Of a DNA stretch of 64,000 bases, positions 1-7,783 are shown piece after piece. A program made the translations under genes and the position numbers. A model generated the notes under the pieces. That model saw only the letters and a list, made by a program, of their open reading frames with translations. It did not search any database and was not told the origin of the DNA. The stretch is taken from NCBI GenBank assembly GCA_018820205.1, contig JAHJOK010000059.1, positions 1 through 64,000 on the forward strand, read 5' to 3'. The DNA comes from Alphaproteobacteria bacterium (lineage in GTDB: Bacteria; Pseudomonadota; Alphaproteobacteria; Caulobacterales; Caulobacteraceae). Each line of letters starts with the position of its first letter. Position 1 is the first letter of the stretch.

Positions 1-260
1 ACCGAACCGCATTACGCGGCGAGGCGGACTTCTCCAGCGAAGTTATCGTTCGCAGTTAGAAAATGGCCCGATACGGTGGGCCAGGACGAGCGAAAGCAGT
101 CTTCTTTACACGTCCGTCGATGCTAGTCGGCCCCATAAGCCTCCGCCGATAACGCGGGGAGAAATGGTGGAGCCGCCGGGAATCGCACCCGGGTCCGGTC
201 CGCTTATTACAAGCGCGTTTATCGCCATATCCGGAGCAAGCCCCGGCACGACCAATATAG
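1..260 (-). ncRNA. ssrA: transfer-messenger RNA, circularly permuted two-piece form, cut by window start
   Basis: The minus strand first encodes the acceptor piece, with a T-arm-like stem and a 3' end GGCTCCACCA that finishes at 165. About 30 nt later the coding piece begins at 134 with GGGGCCGA, whose first seven bases pair with CGGCTCC of the acceptor end allowing one G-U pair. Downstream is a resume codon at 53-51 and a tag reading frame ANDNFAGEVRLAA ending in TAA at 14-12; with the charged Ala the tag is AANDNFAGEVRLAA, close to the known Caulobacter tag ANDNFAEEFAVAA. This order (3' piece before 5' piece) is the permuted alphaproteobacterial arrangement used for trans-translation rescue of stalled ribosomes. 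The upstream edge of the acceptor piece (about 245-260) is approximate, and the 3' part of the coding piece lies outside the window. Confidence 0.93.
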
Positions 261-297
261 GCGGTTCAGGGGTGAATTCCAAGTTCACATCCCGCGA

Positions 298-331
298 CCG
301 TCATCCCTCGGATCAAGTCCGAGGATGACGG
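298..331. repeat. short intergenic palindrome with GTCATCC/GGATGAC ends
   Basis: Left arm CCGTCATCCCTCGGA and right arm TCCGAGGATGACGG pair almost perfectly, with one bulged C and a loop of about five bases. It lies between the divergent tmRNA gene and the kinase gene. A further half-copy (CCGGGATGACGG) follows at about 343-355. The terminal motif is shared with the two larger palindromes near 38.3 kb and 55.9 kb. No T-run follows, so a simple rho-independent terminator is unlikely. Confidence 0.7.
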
Positions 332-376
332 CGTGCTAAAAATCCGGGATGACGGTGAAGGTTGGGGGGATCGACC

Positions 377-2089
377 ATGGAGGCGGACGCAAGGCTGGAG
401 ATCGCGGCGGGCTTCGCCACCGCCGTGGGACCGCGCAAGGACAACCAGGATTTCGGCGCCGTTCACATCGGTTCGCCCAGTGAACAGGCGCTGCACGGGA
501 TGGTCGCCCTGGTCGCGGACGGGGTCAGTGGATCGAAGGCCGGGCGGATGGCGTCGGAACTGGCGGGGCGCAGTTTCATCGACGGATATCTGGAACAGAA
601 CCCGCTGAAGGGTTTGGCGGCGGCGGGGGTCGGCGCCCTGGGCGGCTATAACCGCTGGCTGCACGCCAAGGGGCGGTCGGACCCGGAGATGAAGGGGGCG
701 GCGACGACCTTCACCGCCCTGGTGATGCGGGGGCGAGAGGCGACGGCGCTGCATGTCGGCGATTCACGGGCCTGGCATTTCCGCGACGGCGTCCTGTCGC
801 AACTGACGCAGGATCACGTGCTGGATCAGCCGGGGCTGAGCCATGTCCTGTACCGCGCCATCGGCATCGAGCCGGACCTGAGGCTGGATACGCAGGCCGT
901 CGAACTGAAGGCCCACGACCGGCTGCTGCTGACCACCGACGGGGTGCATGGGGTGGTGGGGCCCGAGGATCTGGCGCGGATGCTGGCGCGGCGCGCCTCG
1001 CCGGATGCGGACGCCCAGGCCATCGTCGATGCGGCGGGCGCGGCCGAGACCCGCGACAACGCCACCGCCATCGTCATCGACGTGATCCGCATCGGGGCGG
1101 TGGATCAGGACGCCATCGGGGCCGAGGCGGCGGGACTGGCGATCGAAGCGCCGCCAAAGGTCGGGGACAATGTGGACGGGTTCGCGCTGGAACGGCTGTT
1201 GTCGGACGGAAAATACACGGGGGTGTTCATGGCCCGCGACGGAGAAGGCGGCGAGCGCCGGGTGCTGAAGTTCCCCAAGCCGAAACTGCTGTCCGAAAGC
1301 GGGGCGCGCGGGGCGTTCCTGAGGGAGAGCTTCATCGGTCGACGCATCGACAGCCCGTTCGTGGGCAAGACCCTGACGCTGGAGGCGGGGCGTCAGAGCC
1401 GGCTGTATATCGTCCAGCCCCTGTACGTCGGCCGGACCCTGCACGCGCGGCTGGCCGAAGCGCCGCTGGATATTCCCGAGGGCGTCGATGTCGGCATCCG
1501 GCTGGCGAAGGGGGTGGCGGCCCTGCACCGGCTGGGCATCACGCACAGGGACATCAAGCCGGACAATGTGATCCTGGAAAACCCCGTCGCCGGACAGGCG
1601 GTCGGCGGACTGAAACTGATCGACCTGGGGGTGGCGCGCCTGCCCCGCGTCGAGGAGTTCGCCGAGGCCGAGGCGCCGGGCACCGTCGGCTACAAGGCGC
1701 CCGAGATGTTCGCCGGAAACGCGGGCGACGCCCTGACCGACCAATACGCCCTGGGGGTCACGCTCTATCGCATCTTCACCGGCGACTATCCGAGCGGTCA
1801 GGAAGAGGACTTCAACCGCATGCGGTTCGAAAAGCCGACCCGGCCGGCGAAACATCGTCCCGACATGCCCGCCTGGCTGGAGGCGGCCATCCTGCGCGCC
1901 CTGGCCGTCGAGCCCTCCGACCGATTCGCCGACGTCGAGGAGCTGATCCACGTGCTGGAAAGCGGCAGCGCCGTCGCGGCGCCGCCCCGACGCGACCTGT
2001 CGCTGATGGAGCGGGAGCCGGTGCGGTTTTGGCAGGCGGTCAGCGCGCTGTTGCTGGTGCTGCTGCTGGCGTCGCTGATGGCGGGGTGA
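377..2089 (+). CDS. Bifunctional PP2C-type phosphatase / Ser-Thr protein kinase with C-terminal membrane anchor
   Basis: 570 aa. Residues 1-240 form a PP2C phosphatase: DNQD near 22-25, ADGVSG near 47-52, GDSRAWHFRDG, LLLTTDGVHG and RDNATA supply the usual metal-binding acidic residues. Residues about 260-535 form a Hanks-type kinase: a VLKFPKPK lysine, HRDIKPDN at 390-397, DLG instead of DFG at 416-418, and GTVGYKAPE in the activation segment. The last 20 residues are one hydrophobic helix, so both domains should face the cytoplasm. The ATG at 377 was chosen over an in-frame TTG at 362 because a G-rich ribosome site precedes it. A SulP transporter gene follows 176 bp downstream on the same strand and is a plausible, unproven target. 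Confidence 0.93.
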   Translation: MEADARLEIAAGFATAVGPRKDNQDFGAVHIGSPSEQALHGMVALVADGVSGSKAGRMASELAGRSFIDGYLEQNPLKGLAAAGVGALGGYNRWLHAKGRSDPEMKGAATTFTALVMRGREATALHVGDSRAWHFRDGVLSQLTQDHVLDQPGLSHVLYRAIGIEPDLRLDTQAVELKAHDRLLLTTDGVHGVVGPEDLARMLARRASPDADAQAIVDAAGAAETRDNATAIVIDVIRIGAVDQDAIGAEAAGLAIEAPPKVGDNVDGFALERLLSDGKYTGVFMARDGEGGERRVLKFPKPKLLSESGARGAFLRESFIGRRIDSPFVGKTLTLEAGRQSRLYIVQPLYVGRTLHARLAEAPLDIPEGVDVGIRLAKGVAALHRLGITHRDIKPDNVILENPVAGQAVGGLKLIDLGVARLPRVEEFAEAEAPGTVGYKAPEMFAGNAGDALTDQYALGVTLYRIFTGDYPSGQEEDFNRMRFEKPTRPAKHRPDMPAWLEAAILRALAVEPSDRFADVEELIHVLESGSAVAAPPRRDLSLMEREPVRFWQAVSALLLVLLLASLMAG

Positions 2090-2265
2090 GGGCGATCCCG
2101 GCGACCGCATCGCCGCCCGACCTTGCTATTCGACCGCCGGCCATGCATCAGGGCCGCGTTCACATCGGACCGGGCCCCGGATACGGGCGTCAGGTGGCTA
2201 TCCCGACCGCCCATCCGTCGGGAAACCGAGCCGCGCCCCGCGGTTCATTCAGATAAAAATCCCAG

Positions 2266-3747
2266 ATGTCGATATTCGCTTCCGCGCGCGAGCAGTGGCT
2301 GGCCAACCCGCGCCGCGACCTGTTGTCGGGCACCGTCGTGGCCCTGGCGCTGATCCCCGAGGCCATCGCCTTTTCCATCATCGCCGGGGTCGATCCGGCG
2401 GTGGGTCTGTACGCCAGCTTCGTCATTGCAGTGACCATCGCCTTCGTCGGCGGGCGCCCGGCGATGATCTCGGCGGCGACCGGGGCGATGGCCCTGGTCA
2501 TGGTCACCCTGGTTCGCGACCATGGGCTGGAATATCTGTTCGCGGCCTCGATCCTGTGCGGGATCTTCCAGATCCTGATCGGGCTGGTGAAGCTGGGGCG
2601 CTATATCAAATTCGTCAGCCGCAGCGTGATGACGGGCTTCGTGAACTCGCTGGCCATCCTGATCTTCATGGCCCAGATGCCCGAACTGATCGGGGCCAAC
2701 TGGCAGACCTTCGCCCTGGTCGGCGCGGCGCTGGTGATCATCTACGGCTTTCCCCGCCTGACCCGGGCCGTGCCGTCGCCGCTGGTGGCGATCGTGCTGA
2801 TCAGCGCGTTCGTGATCCTGACCGGGCTGGACGTCCGCACCGTCGGCGACATGGGCCAGATGCCCACGACCTTGCCCCTGTTCCATCTGCCGAGCGTGCC
2901 GTTGACCTGGGAGACGCTCGCCATCATCGCGCCGGTGTCTGCGACCCTGGCGTTCGTCGGCCTGCTGGAGAGCCTGCTGACCGCCAATCTGCTGGACGAC
3001 CTGACCGACACCCCGTCGGACAAGGATCGCGAGACCCGGGGCCAGGGGATCGCCAACATCCTGTCGCCGCTGTTCGGCGGGATGGCCGGTTGCGCCATGA
3101 TCGGCCAGTCGATCATCAACGTCACATCGGGCGGACGCGGACGGCTGTCGACCCTGTGGGCCGGACTGTTCCTGCTGTTCCTGATCCTCGTGCTGCGGGA
3201 TTGGGTGGCGCAGATCCCGATGGCGGCGCTGGTCGCCGTGATGATCATGGTCTCGGTCGGCACGTTCGACTGGGGTTCGGTGCTGAAGCTGCGCACCACG
3301 CCGCTGCAGTCGTCCATCGTCATGGTGGCGACGACCGTGGTCGTGGTGGCGACGCACGACCTGTCCAAGGGGGTGATGCTGGGCGTGGTGCTGTCGGCGA
3401 TCTTCTTCATGCGCAAGGTCGGCAAGACCCTGACGGTGACCGAGATCGAGACCGAGGAGGAGGGCGTGCTGCGATACCGGGTCACGGGCCAGCTGTTCTT
3501 CGCCTCGGCCGATCTGTTCGCCGCCAGTTTCGAGCATCACGGCCACCCGACGCGGGTCGAGATCGACATGACCGGCGCCCATCTGTGGGACCTGACCGGG
3601 GTCGCGGCGGTGGACAAGGTGGTGTTCCGCTATCGCCGTCAGGGCGCCGAGGTCCTGGTCAGCGGCATGAACGAGGCCGGCCGGACCCTGATCGACCGGC
3701 TGGGCAAGCACGATAAGGATCACCTGCCGGCCGCGACCGCCCACTGA
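2266..3747 (+). CDS. SulP-family inorganic anion transporter with C-terminal STAS domain
   Basis: 493 aa. The first ~390 residues are a string of hydrophobic helices of the SLC26/SulP fold, including [18 protein letters not shown] and a [13 protein letters not shown] stretch. Residues about 405-485 form a cytoplasmic STAS domain. Members carry sulfate, bicarbonate or other anions across the inner membrane; the substrate cannot be read from sequence. In the STAS domain the segment [11 protein letters not shown] puts Thr444 where anti-sigma-factor antagonists carry their phosphorylated Ser. The upstream gene encodes a fused kinase and phosphatase, which suggests reversible control of transport. 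Convergent with miaA, 12 bp apart. Confidence 0.93.
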   Translation: MSIFASAREQWLANPRRDLLSGTVVALALIPEAIAFSIIAGVDPAVGLYASFVIAVTIAFVGGRPAMISAATGAMALVMVTLVRDHGLEYLFAASILCGIFQILIGLVKLGRYIKFVSRSVMTGFVNSLAILIFMAQMPELIGANWQTFALVGAALVIIYGFPRLTRAVPSPLVAIVLISAFVILTGLDVRTVGDMGQMPTTLPLFHLPSVPLTWETLAIIAPVSATLAFVGLLESLLTANLLDDLTDTPSDKDRETRGQGIANILSPLFGGMAGCAMIGQSIINVTSGGRGRLSTLWAGLFLLFLILVLRDWVAQIPMAALVAVMIMVSVGTFDWGSVLKLRTTPLQSSIVMVATTVVVVATHDLSKGVMLGVVLSAIFFMRKVGKTLTVTEIETEEEGVLRYRVTGQLFFASADLFAASFEHHGHPTRVEIDMTGAHLWDLTGVAAVDKVVFRYRRQGAEVLVSGMNEAGRTLIDRLGKHDKDHLPAATAH

Positions 3748-3759
3748 CGCGTCGGCGGA

Positions 3760-4623
3760 TCAGCCTCTGGGCCAGTCCGCGCACTGGTTCCGGAACCAGG
3801 TCAGCTGACGTTTCGCATAGTTGCGGGTCGCCTGTTGCAGGGCCGTGACGGCCTCGTCGCGGGTGGTGTTTCCGGCCAGCCACCCGGCGATCTCGCGCAC
3901 GCCCACGGCCTTCATGGCGGGCAGGGTCGGGTCAAGGTCGCGGGCGATCAGGGCGCGGACCTCTTCCACCGCGCCGTCCTCCATCATCGACAGAACGCGG
4001 GCGTCGCAGTTGGCGTAGAGGGTCTCGCGGTCCGGCTCCAGCACCAGGCGTTCGTAGGTTCCGGGCGCCAGCAACGGGCGGGTCGAGGCCTGCCAGTCGG
4101 ACAGGGACCGGCCGGTCGAGCGGGCCACGGCGTAGGCGCGGGTCAGGCGCTGGCGGTCGCCGCGCGCGATGGTCGCCTCAGCCGGCGGATCGAACGTATC
4201 CAGGCGCAGGCGAAAGGCGGTCTCGCCCTCGGTGTCGTACAGGGCCGTCGCCTCGTCGCGAGCCGCGATTGGCACCTCGGGGATGTCGGCCAGACCCTTG
4301 GTCAGGGCGGTGAAATACAGGCCGGTGCCGCCGACGATCAGGACGGGATGACCCTGAGACCGGATCTCGTCGATCAGGGGCGTGACAGCGCGGGTCCAGC
4401 GGCCGACGGACCAGGCCTCGGCCGCATCGACCGAGCCGTACAGGTGGTGAGGGGCCAGGCCTTCATCGTCCTGGGGCGGGCGCGCTGTCAGGACGCGCAG
4501 GTCGGCATACAGCTGTTGACTGTCGGCGTTCAGGATGGCGGCGCCGGTGGCCCGGGCGCGCTCGAGCGCCTTGCGCGACTTGCCCGAGGCGGTGGGGCCG
4601 GCGATCAGGGTGATGTTGGACAC
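3760..4623 (-). CDS. miaA: tRNA dimethylallyltransferase
   Basis: 287 aa. Transfers a dimethylallyl group to N6 of A37 in tRNAs that read UNN codons. The P-loop GPTASGKS lies within the first 16 residues, followed by NADSQQLYADLRVLTARP and LIVGGTGLYF, both hallmark MiaA segments; length fits the family (about 300). The start is taken as GTG at 4623 (reads MSNITLIAGPT), which places the P-loop at the usual position; no ATG is suitable. The long open frame continuing upstream is antisense to the next gene and is not coding. Divergent from mrp with 57 bp between them. Confidence 0.95.
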   Translation of the reverse strand: MSNITLIAGPTASGKSRKALERARATGAAILNADSQQLYADLRVLTARPPQDDEGLAPHHLYGSVDAAEAWSVGRWTRAVTPLIDEIRSQGHPVLIVGGTGLYFTALTKGLADIPEVPIAARDEATALYDTEGETAFRLRLDTFDPPAEATIARGDRQRLTRAYAVARSTGRSLSDWQASTRPLLAPGTYERLVLEPDRETLYANCDARVLSMMEDGAVEEVRALIARDLDPTLPAMKAVGVREIAGWLAGNTTRDEAVTALQQATRNYAKRQLTWFRNQCADWPRG

Positions 4624-4680
4624 GTCGGGCTCGCTTGGGATGGGGTATGGCGATAGAACGCGCGTCCACCCCCCGCAACC

Positions 4681-5754
4681 ATGCCGCAACCGAGACAATT
4701 CGCCTTGATCGACCGCGCCTCCGTCGAAGCCGTGCTGAACGCCATTCCCGATCCGGACACGGGCAGGGGGCTGATCGACGCCGGCGTACCGAAGGGACTG
4801 ACGGTCGTCGGCGATCGCGCCGGTTTCGTGATCGAGGTTCCCGCCAGCCGCACCGCCGCCTGGGCCCCGGTGCGCGACGCGGCCGAGGCGGCGCTGAAGG
4901 CCATGCCGGGGATGGCGCGCGTGTCGGTCGTGCTGACGGCGGAGACGGCGCCGGTCGGACGCAAGGCCTCGCTGTCGCCCGCCGCCGTCGAACAGACGCG
5001 GGCCAGGGCGCCCGTGCCGACGGATCGCCCGGCCCATGTACGGCGGGTTCTGGCCGTGGCCAGCGGAAAAGGCGGGGTCGGCAAGTCCACGGTGGCGGTC
5101 AATCTGGCGGCGGCCTTCGCCCGGGCCGGGCTGAGCACGGGCATTCTGGACGCCGACGTCTATGGCCCGTCCCTGCCGACCATGCTGGGGCTGTCGGGAC
5201 AGCCCGCCTATGAGGACGGCGCGATCACGCCGCACACCGCGCACGGGCTGAAGGCCATGTCGGTCGGCCTGCTGACCAAGTCGGAGGACGCCATGATCTG
5301 GCGCGGGCCGATGGCGTCGCAGGCCATCACCCAGATGCTGACCCAGACGCGCTGGGGCACGGAGGATGCGCCGCTGGACGTGCTGGTGGTGGACCTGCCG
5401 CCGGGGACGGGCGACGTGCAGCTGACCCTGATCCAGAAGACGCCGCTGGACGGGGCGGTGATCGTCTCGACGCCGCAGGAAGTCGCCCTGGCCGACGCGC
5501 GGCGGGCGCATACGCTGTTCCAGCGGGTGCAGACGCCGACCCTGGGTCTGATCGAGAACATGTCGGGCGACGTCTTCGGTCGCGGCGGGGCCGAGGCCGA
5601 GGCCGGCCGGCTGGGCGTCGACTTCCTGGGCGATCTGCCGCTGGACGCTTCGCTGCGTCAGGCTGGAGATGCCGGGACGCCGCTGGCGGACGGAGTGATA
5701 GCCGGGCGGTTCGATGCGATCGCGGCGCTTCTGAAGGCTCGACTGAAGCTGTAG
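4681..5754 (+). CDS. Mrp/NBP35-type P-loop ATPase (ApbC family), cysteine-free
   Basis: 357 aa. N-terminal DUF59-like region (residues 5-95) followed by an Mrp ATPase with deviant Walker A GKGGVGKST near residue 130, DADVYGPSLPTMLG and VVDLPPGTGDVQLT. The family carries or inserts Fe-S clusters in the cytoplasm. This copy has no cysteine at all: where many homologues have a loop with CPxC between IENMS and IFGxGG, this protein reads IENMSGDVFGRGG. It therefore cannot bind a bridging cluster in the usual way, and may act as a chaperone ATPase only. Ten bases separate it from the downstream hydroxylase gene. Confidence 0.9.
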   Translation: MPQPRQFALIDRASVEAVLNAIPDPDTGRGLIDAGVPKGLTVVGDRAGFVIEVPASRTAAWAPVRDAAEAALKAMPGMARVSVVLTAETAPVGRKASLSPAAVEQTRARAPVPTDRPAHVRRVLAVASGKGGVGKSTVAVNLAAAFARAGLSTGILDADVYGPSLPTMLGLSGQPAYEDGAITPHTAHGLKAMSVGLLTKSEDAMIWRGPMASQAITQMLTQTRWGTEDAPLDVLVVDLPPGTGDVQLTLIQKTPLDGAVIVSTPQEVALADARRAHTLFQRVQTPTLGLIENMSGDVFGRGGAEAEAGRLGVDFLGDLPLDASLRQAGDAGTPLADGVIAGRFDAIAALLKARLKL

Positions 5755-5763
5755 GATCGCCAA

Positions 5764-6498
5764 ATGACCGTGACCGGCGTCCTGATCACCACCCTGTGGC
5801 TGAGCCTGATCATCGGGGCGCGGTATCTGCTGGTCGCGGGCGGGGTCTGGTGGGCGACCTGGGGCCGGGCGCAGGGGGTCGGAACGCGGCTGAATCGCGA
5901 CCGGCCGTCTCGCAAACTGATCCGGCACGAAATCCGGTATTCGCTGATGTCGACGCCGATCTACGCCCTGCCGGCGGCCGTGGCGCTGGAGGCGTGGAAG
6001 GCGGGCGGGACGAAGCTGTATCTCGATCCGGGCGCGTATCCGCTGTGGTGGCTGCCGGTCAGTTTCCTGCTGCTGCTGATCGTGCAGGACACCCACTATT
6101 ACTGGACCCACCGACTGCTGCATGACCGGCGGGTGTTCCGCTGGGCCCATGCGGGGCATCACCGGGCGCGCGATCCCAGCCCCTTCGCCAGCTTCGCCTT
6201 CGATCCGGCCGAGGCGGCGCTGACGGCCTGGCTGCTGCCGGCGCTGGCGTTCCTGATCCCGCTGAACATCTGGATGCTGGCGGTGATGCTGACGGGGATG
6301 ACGGCGACGGCGGTGATGAACCACTGCGGCTGGGAGATGTGGCCCGACCGATGGGTGCGCGGACCGATCGGCTCGCAGCTGATCACCGCGACGCACCACA
6401 GCCGCCATCACACCCACATGAAGACGAACTACGGCCTGTATTTCCGCGTCTGGGATCGCTGGTGCGGGACGGACGCGATGCCGGAGGGGAGGGATTAG
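5764..6498 (+). CDS. Sterol desaturase / fatty acid hydroxylase family membrane protein
   Basis: 244 aa. The di-iron histidine clusters of this superfamily are visible: HYYWTHRLLH, HAGHH and HHSRHHTH, set among several hydrophobic helices. Members hydroxylate or desaturate lipids or carotenoids in the membrane; the substrate here is not known. It follows the Mrp gene by 10 bp and may share its transcript. The stop codon at 6496-6498 already lies within the left arm of a heptamer repeat. Confidence 0.88.
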   Translation: MTVTGVLITTLWLSLIIGARYLLVAGGVWWATWGRAQGVGTRLNRDRPSRKLIRHEIRYSLMSTPIYALPAAVALEAWKAGGTKLYLDPGAYPLWWLPVSFLLLLIVQDTHYYWTHRLLHDRRVFRWAHAGHHRARDPSPFASFAFDPAEAALTAWLLPALAFLIPLNIWMLAVMLTGMTATAVMNHCGWEMWPDRWVRGPIGSQLITATHHSRHHTHMKTNYGLYFRVWDRWCGTDAMPEGRD

Positions 6499-6602
6499 GG
6501 GGGACTAGGGACTAGGGACTGGGCGTGAGGGTCTGGAGAGACGGCGTTCGGGACTTCGATCACCCTAATCCCTAATCCCTAGTCCCTAGTCCCTAATCCC
6601 TT
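6491..6602. repeat. Inverted array of CCCTAAT/CCCTAGT heptamers between convergent genes
   Basis: On the plus strand 6491-6521 holds GGGATTA, GGGGGGACTA, GGGACTA, GGGACTG units, and 6563-6600 holds CCCTAAT, CCCTAAT, CCCTAGT, CCCTAGT, CCCTAAT, CCC. The two arms are reverse complements over at least the segment CCCTAGTCCCTAGTCCC, so a hairpin with a loop of about 40 nt can form. It fills the whole gap between two convergent genes, runs into the last codons of the upstream one and ends next to the stop of the other. A bidirectional terminator or a repeat expansion are both possible. Confidence 0.85.
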
Positions 6603-6923
6603 TTACTGAGGCTCGACCACCACCGCCGTGCCGTAGGCCAGCACCTCGGTGACGCCCGGCATGATCTCGGTGGCGTCGTAGCGCAGGGCCAGGATGGCGT
6701 TGGCGCCGGCGGCCCGGGCGTGTTCGACCAGATGTTCGAAGGCTTCCTGGCGCCCGACCTCGGCCAGCTTGACATAGGCGCCGACCCGGCCGCCCAGCAT
6801 CGACTGAATCCCGCCGACCGCGTCGGACACGACGTTGCGCGACCGCACGGTGATCCCGCGCACCACGCCGATGTGACGCACGACCCGGTGGCCGAAGATC
6901 TCGTTGGTGGTGGCGGTCATCAT
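6603..6923 (-). CDS. YbjQ/UPF0145 family protein
   Basis: 106 aa, the full length of the YbjQ family. Typical features are VVRHIGVVRGITVRSRN near residues 15-31, the mid-protein GAYVKLAEVGRQEAFEHL helix, and GANAILALRYDATE near 73-86. Homologues form homopentamers and are loosely annotated as heavy-metal-binding; the cellular role is not established. It lies 18 bp downstream of folA on the same strand and may be the last gene of that operon. The second Met of the MM start is an equally good start. Confidence 0.85.
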   Translation of the reverse strand: MMTATTNEIFGHRVVRHIGVVRGITVRSRNVVSDAVGGIQSMLGGRVGAYVKLAEVGRQEAFEHLVEHARAAGANAILALRYDATEIMPGVTEVLAYGTAVVVEPQ

Positions 6924-6941
6924 GACGGGCGGTTCCGGGGT

Positions 6942-7469
6942 TCAGATTCGGTCCAGGATGCGGAAGGCGAAGGCGTGGTCGTCCTTCTCGCCCGCACCAT
7001 GCCGTTCGTTCAGCGTCTCGCGAAAGAGGGATTCGTCGAAGGCCGGGAAATGGGCGTCGCCTCCGGGCGCGGCGTCGACCTCGGTGATGTAGAGGCGTTT
7101 CGCGCGCGGCAGGCTGGCCTCGAACAGGGCGGTGCCGCCGATGACGCAGATCTCGTCGATGTCGTCGTCCTCGGCCGTCTCGCGGGCGATATCGAGGGCG
7201 TCGGCCAGGCTGGAGCAGACCACGGCGCCCCTGGCCTTGCCCTGTTCTTCGTAGGACAGATCGCGCGACAGGACCAGGTTCAGCCGGCCGGGCAGGGGCT
7301 TCAAAGGCAGGCTCTCCCACGTCGAACGCCCCATGATGCAGGGCTTTCCCAGGGTGATGGCCTTGAACCGCTGAAGGTCGCTGCGCAGCTTCCACGGCAG
7401 GTCGCCGTCCCGGCCGATGACGCCGTTGCGCGCCCGGGCGACGACGAGGGCGATATGGGGAATGGGCAT
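6942..7469 (-). CDS. folA: Dihydrofolate reductase
   Basis: 175 aa. Reduces dihydrofolate, the product left by ThyA, with NADPH in the cytoplasm. Seen: IALVVARARNGVIGRDGDLPWKL (the Trp-containing substrate loop with catalytic Asp), KPCIMGRSTWESLP (NADPH and substrate contact), VLSRD and VIGGTALFEASLP. The start ATG at 7469-7467 overlaps the TGA of the preceding gene as ATGA, so translation is probably coupled. It closes the thyA / TIR-like / mazG-like / folA run; thyA and folA together complete the thymidylate-folate cycle. Confidence 0.97.
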   Translation of the reverse strand: MPIPHIALVVARARNGVIGRDGDLPWKLRSDLQRFKAITLGKPCIMGRSTWESLPLKPLPGRLNLVLSRDLSYEEQGKARGAVVCSSLADALDIARETAEDDDIDEICVIGGTALFEASLPRAKRLYITEVDAAPGGDAHFPAFDESLFRETLNERHGAGEKDDHAFAFRILDRI

Positions 7470-7783
7470 CAGGAGGGCTCCAGCCAGTGCAGCCACTTGT
7501 TCTGCATGGCCTGTTCGATGTCGATCTCGGCGCAGTCGCAATAGATCAGCAGCATACCCAGAACGTCTGCGGCCTCATCGGCCAGTGCCTTCGGATCGGC
7601 CTCGCCGCGCGCCCGCCCGCTGAGGCGCAGATGCTCGGCGGTCAGTTCGCCCAGCTCCTCCTGCAGCTTCAGGATGGCCCAGTCGCCAGACCGGTCGATG
7701 CCGTGCTCAGCGGCGTAGAGGTCAGCGATGCGGAGGACATCTGTCGTTGGGGTAGAGAGAATCACCTGGCAGGCTTCAGCCAT
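7469..7783 (-). CDS. MazG-like nucleotide pyrophosphohydrolase
   Basis: 104 aa with the ATG at 7783; an alternative GTG at 7765 gives 98 aa and a 4-nt GTGA overlap with the upstream stop. The core KLQEELGELTAEHL plus LADEAADVLGMLLIY is the all-alpha NTP pyrophosphatase motif, with two EExxE/ExxD-type metal-binding helices. Such enzymes hydrolyse (d)NTPs to monophosphates, which fits a house-cleaning role beside thyA and folA. The ATG is preceded by AGGAG at a rather long 13-nt spacing, so the choice of start is open. The stop overlaps the folA start. Confidence 0.85.
   Translation of the reverse strand: MAEACQVILSTPTTDVLRIADLYAAEHGIDRSGDWAILKLQEELGELTAEHLRLSGRARGEADPKALADEAADVLGMLLIYCDCAEIDIEQAMQNKWLHWLEPS

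Noticed and set aside
764..2110. Long open frame antisense to the kinase gene
   Set aside because: GC-rich coding DNA gives long antisense frames; its translation is Arg/Gln/His-rich without motifs, while the plus strand has complete PP2C and kinase motifs.
4624..6417. Upstream extension of the miaA frame by nearly 600 codons
   Set aside because: It is antisense to mrp and the hydroxylase gene and has no motif; the P-loop fixes the real start at 4623.
6491..6602. CRISPR array
   Set aside because: Units are 7 bp with no spacers and there are no cas genes.
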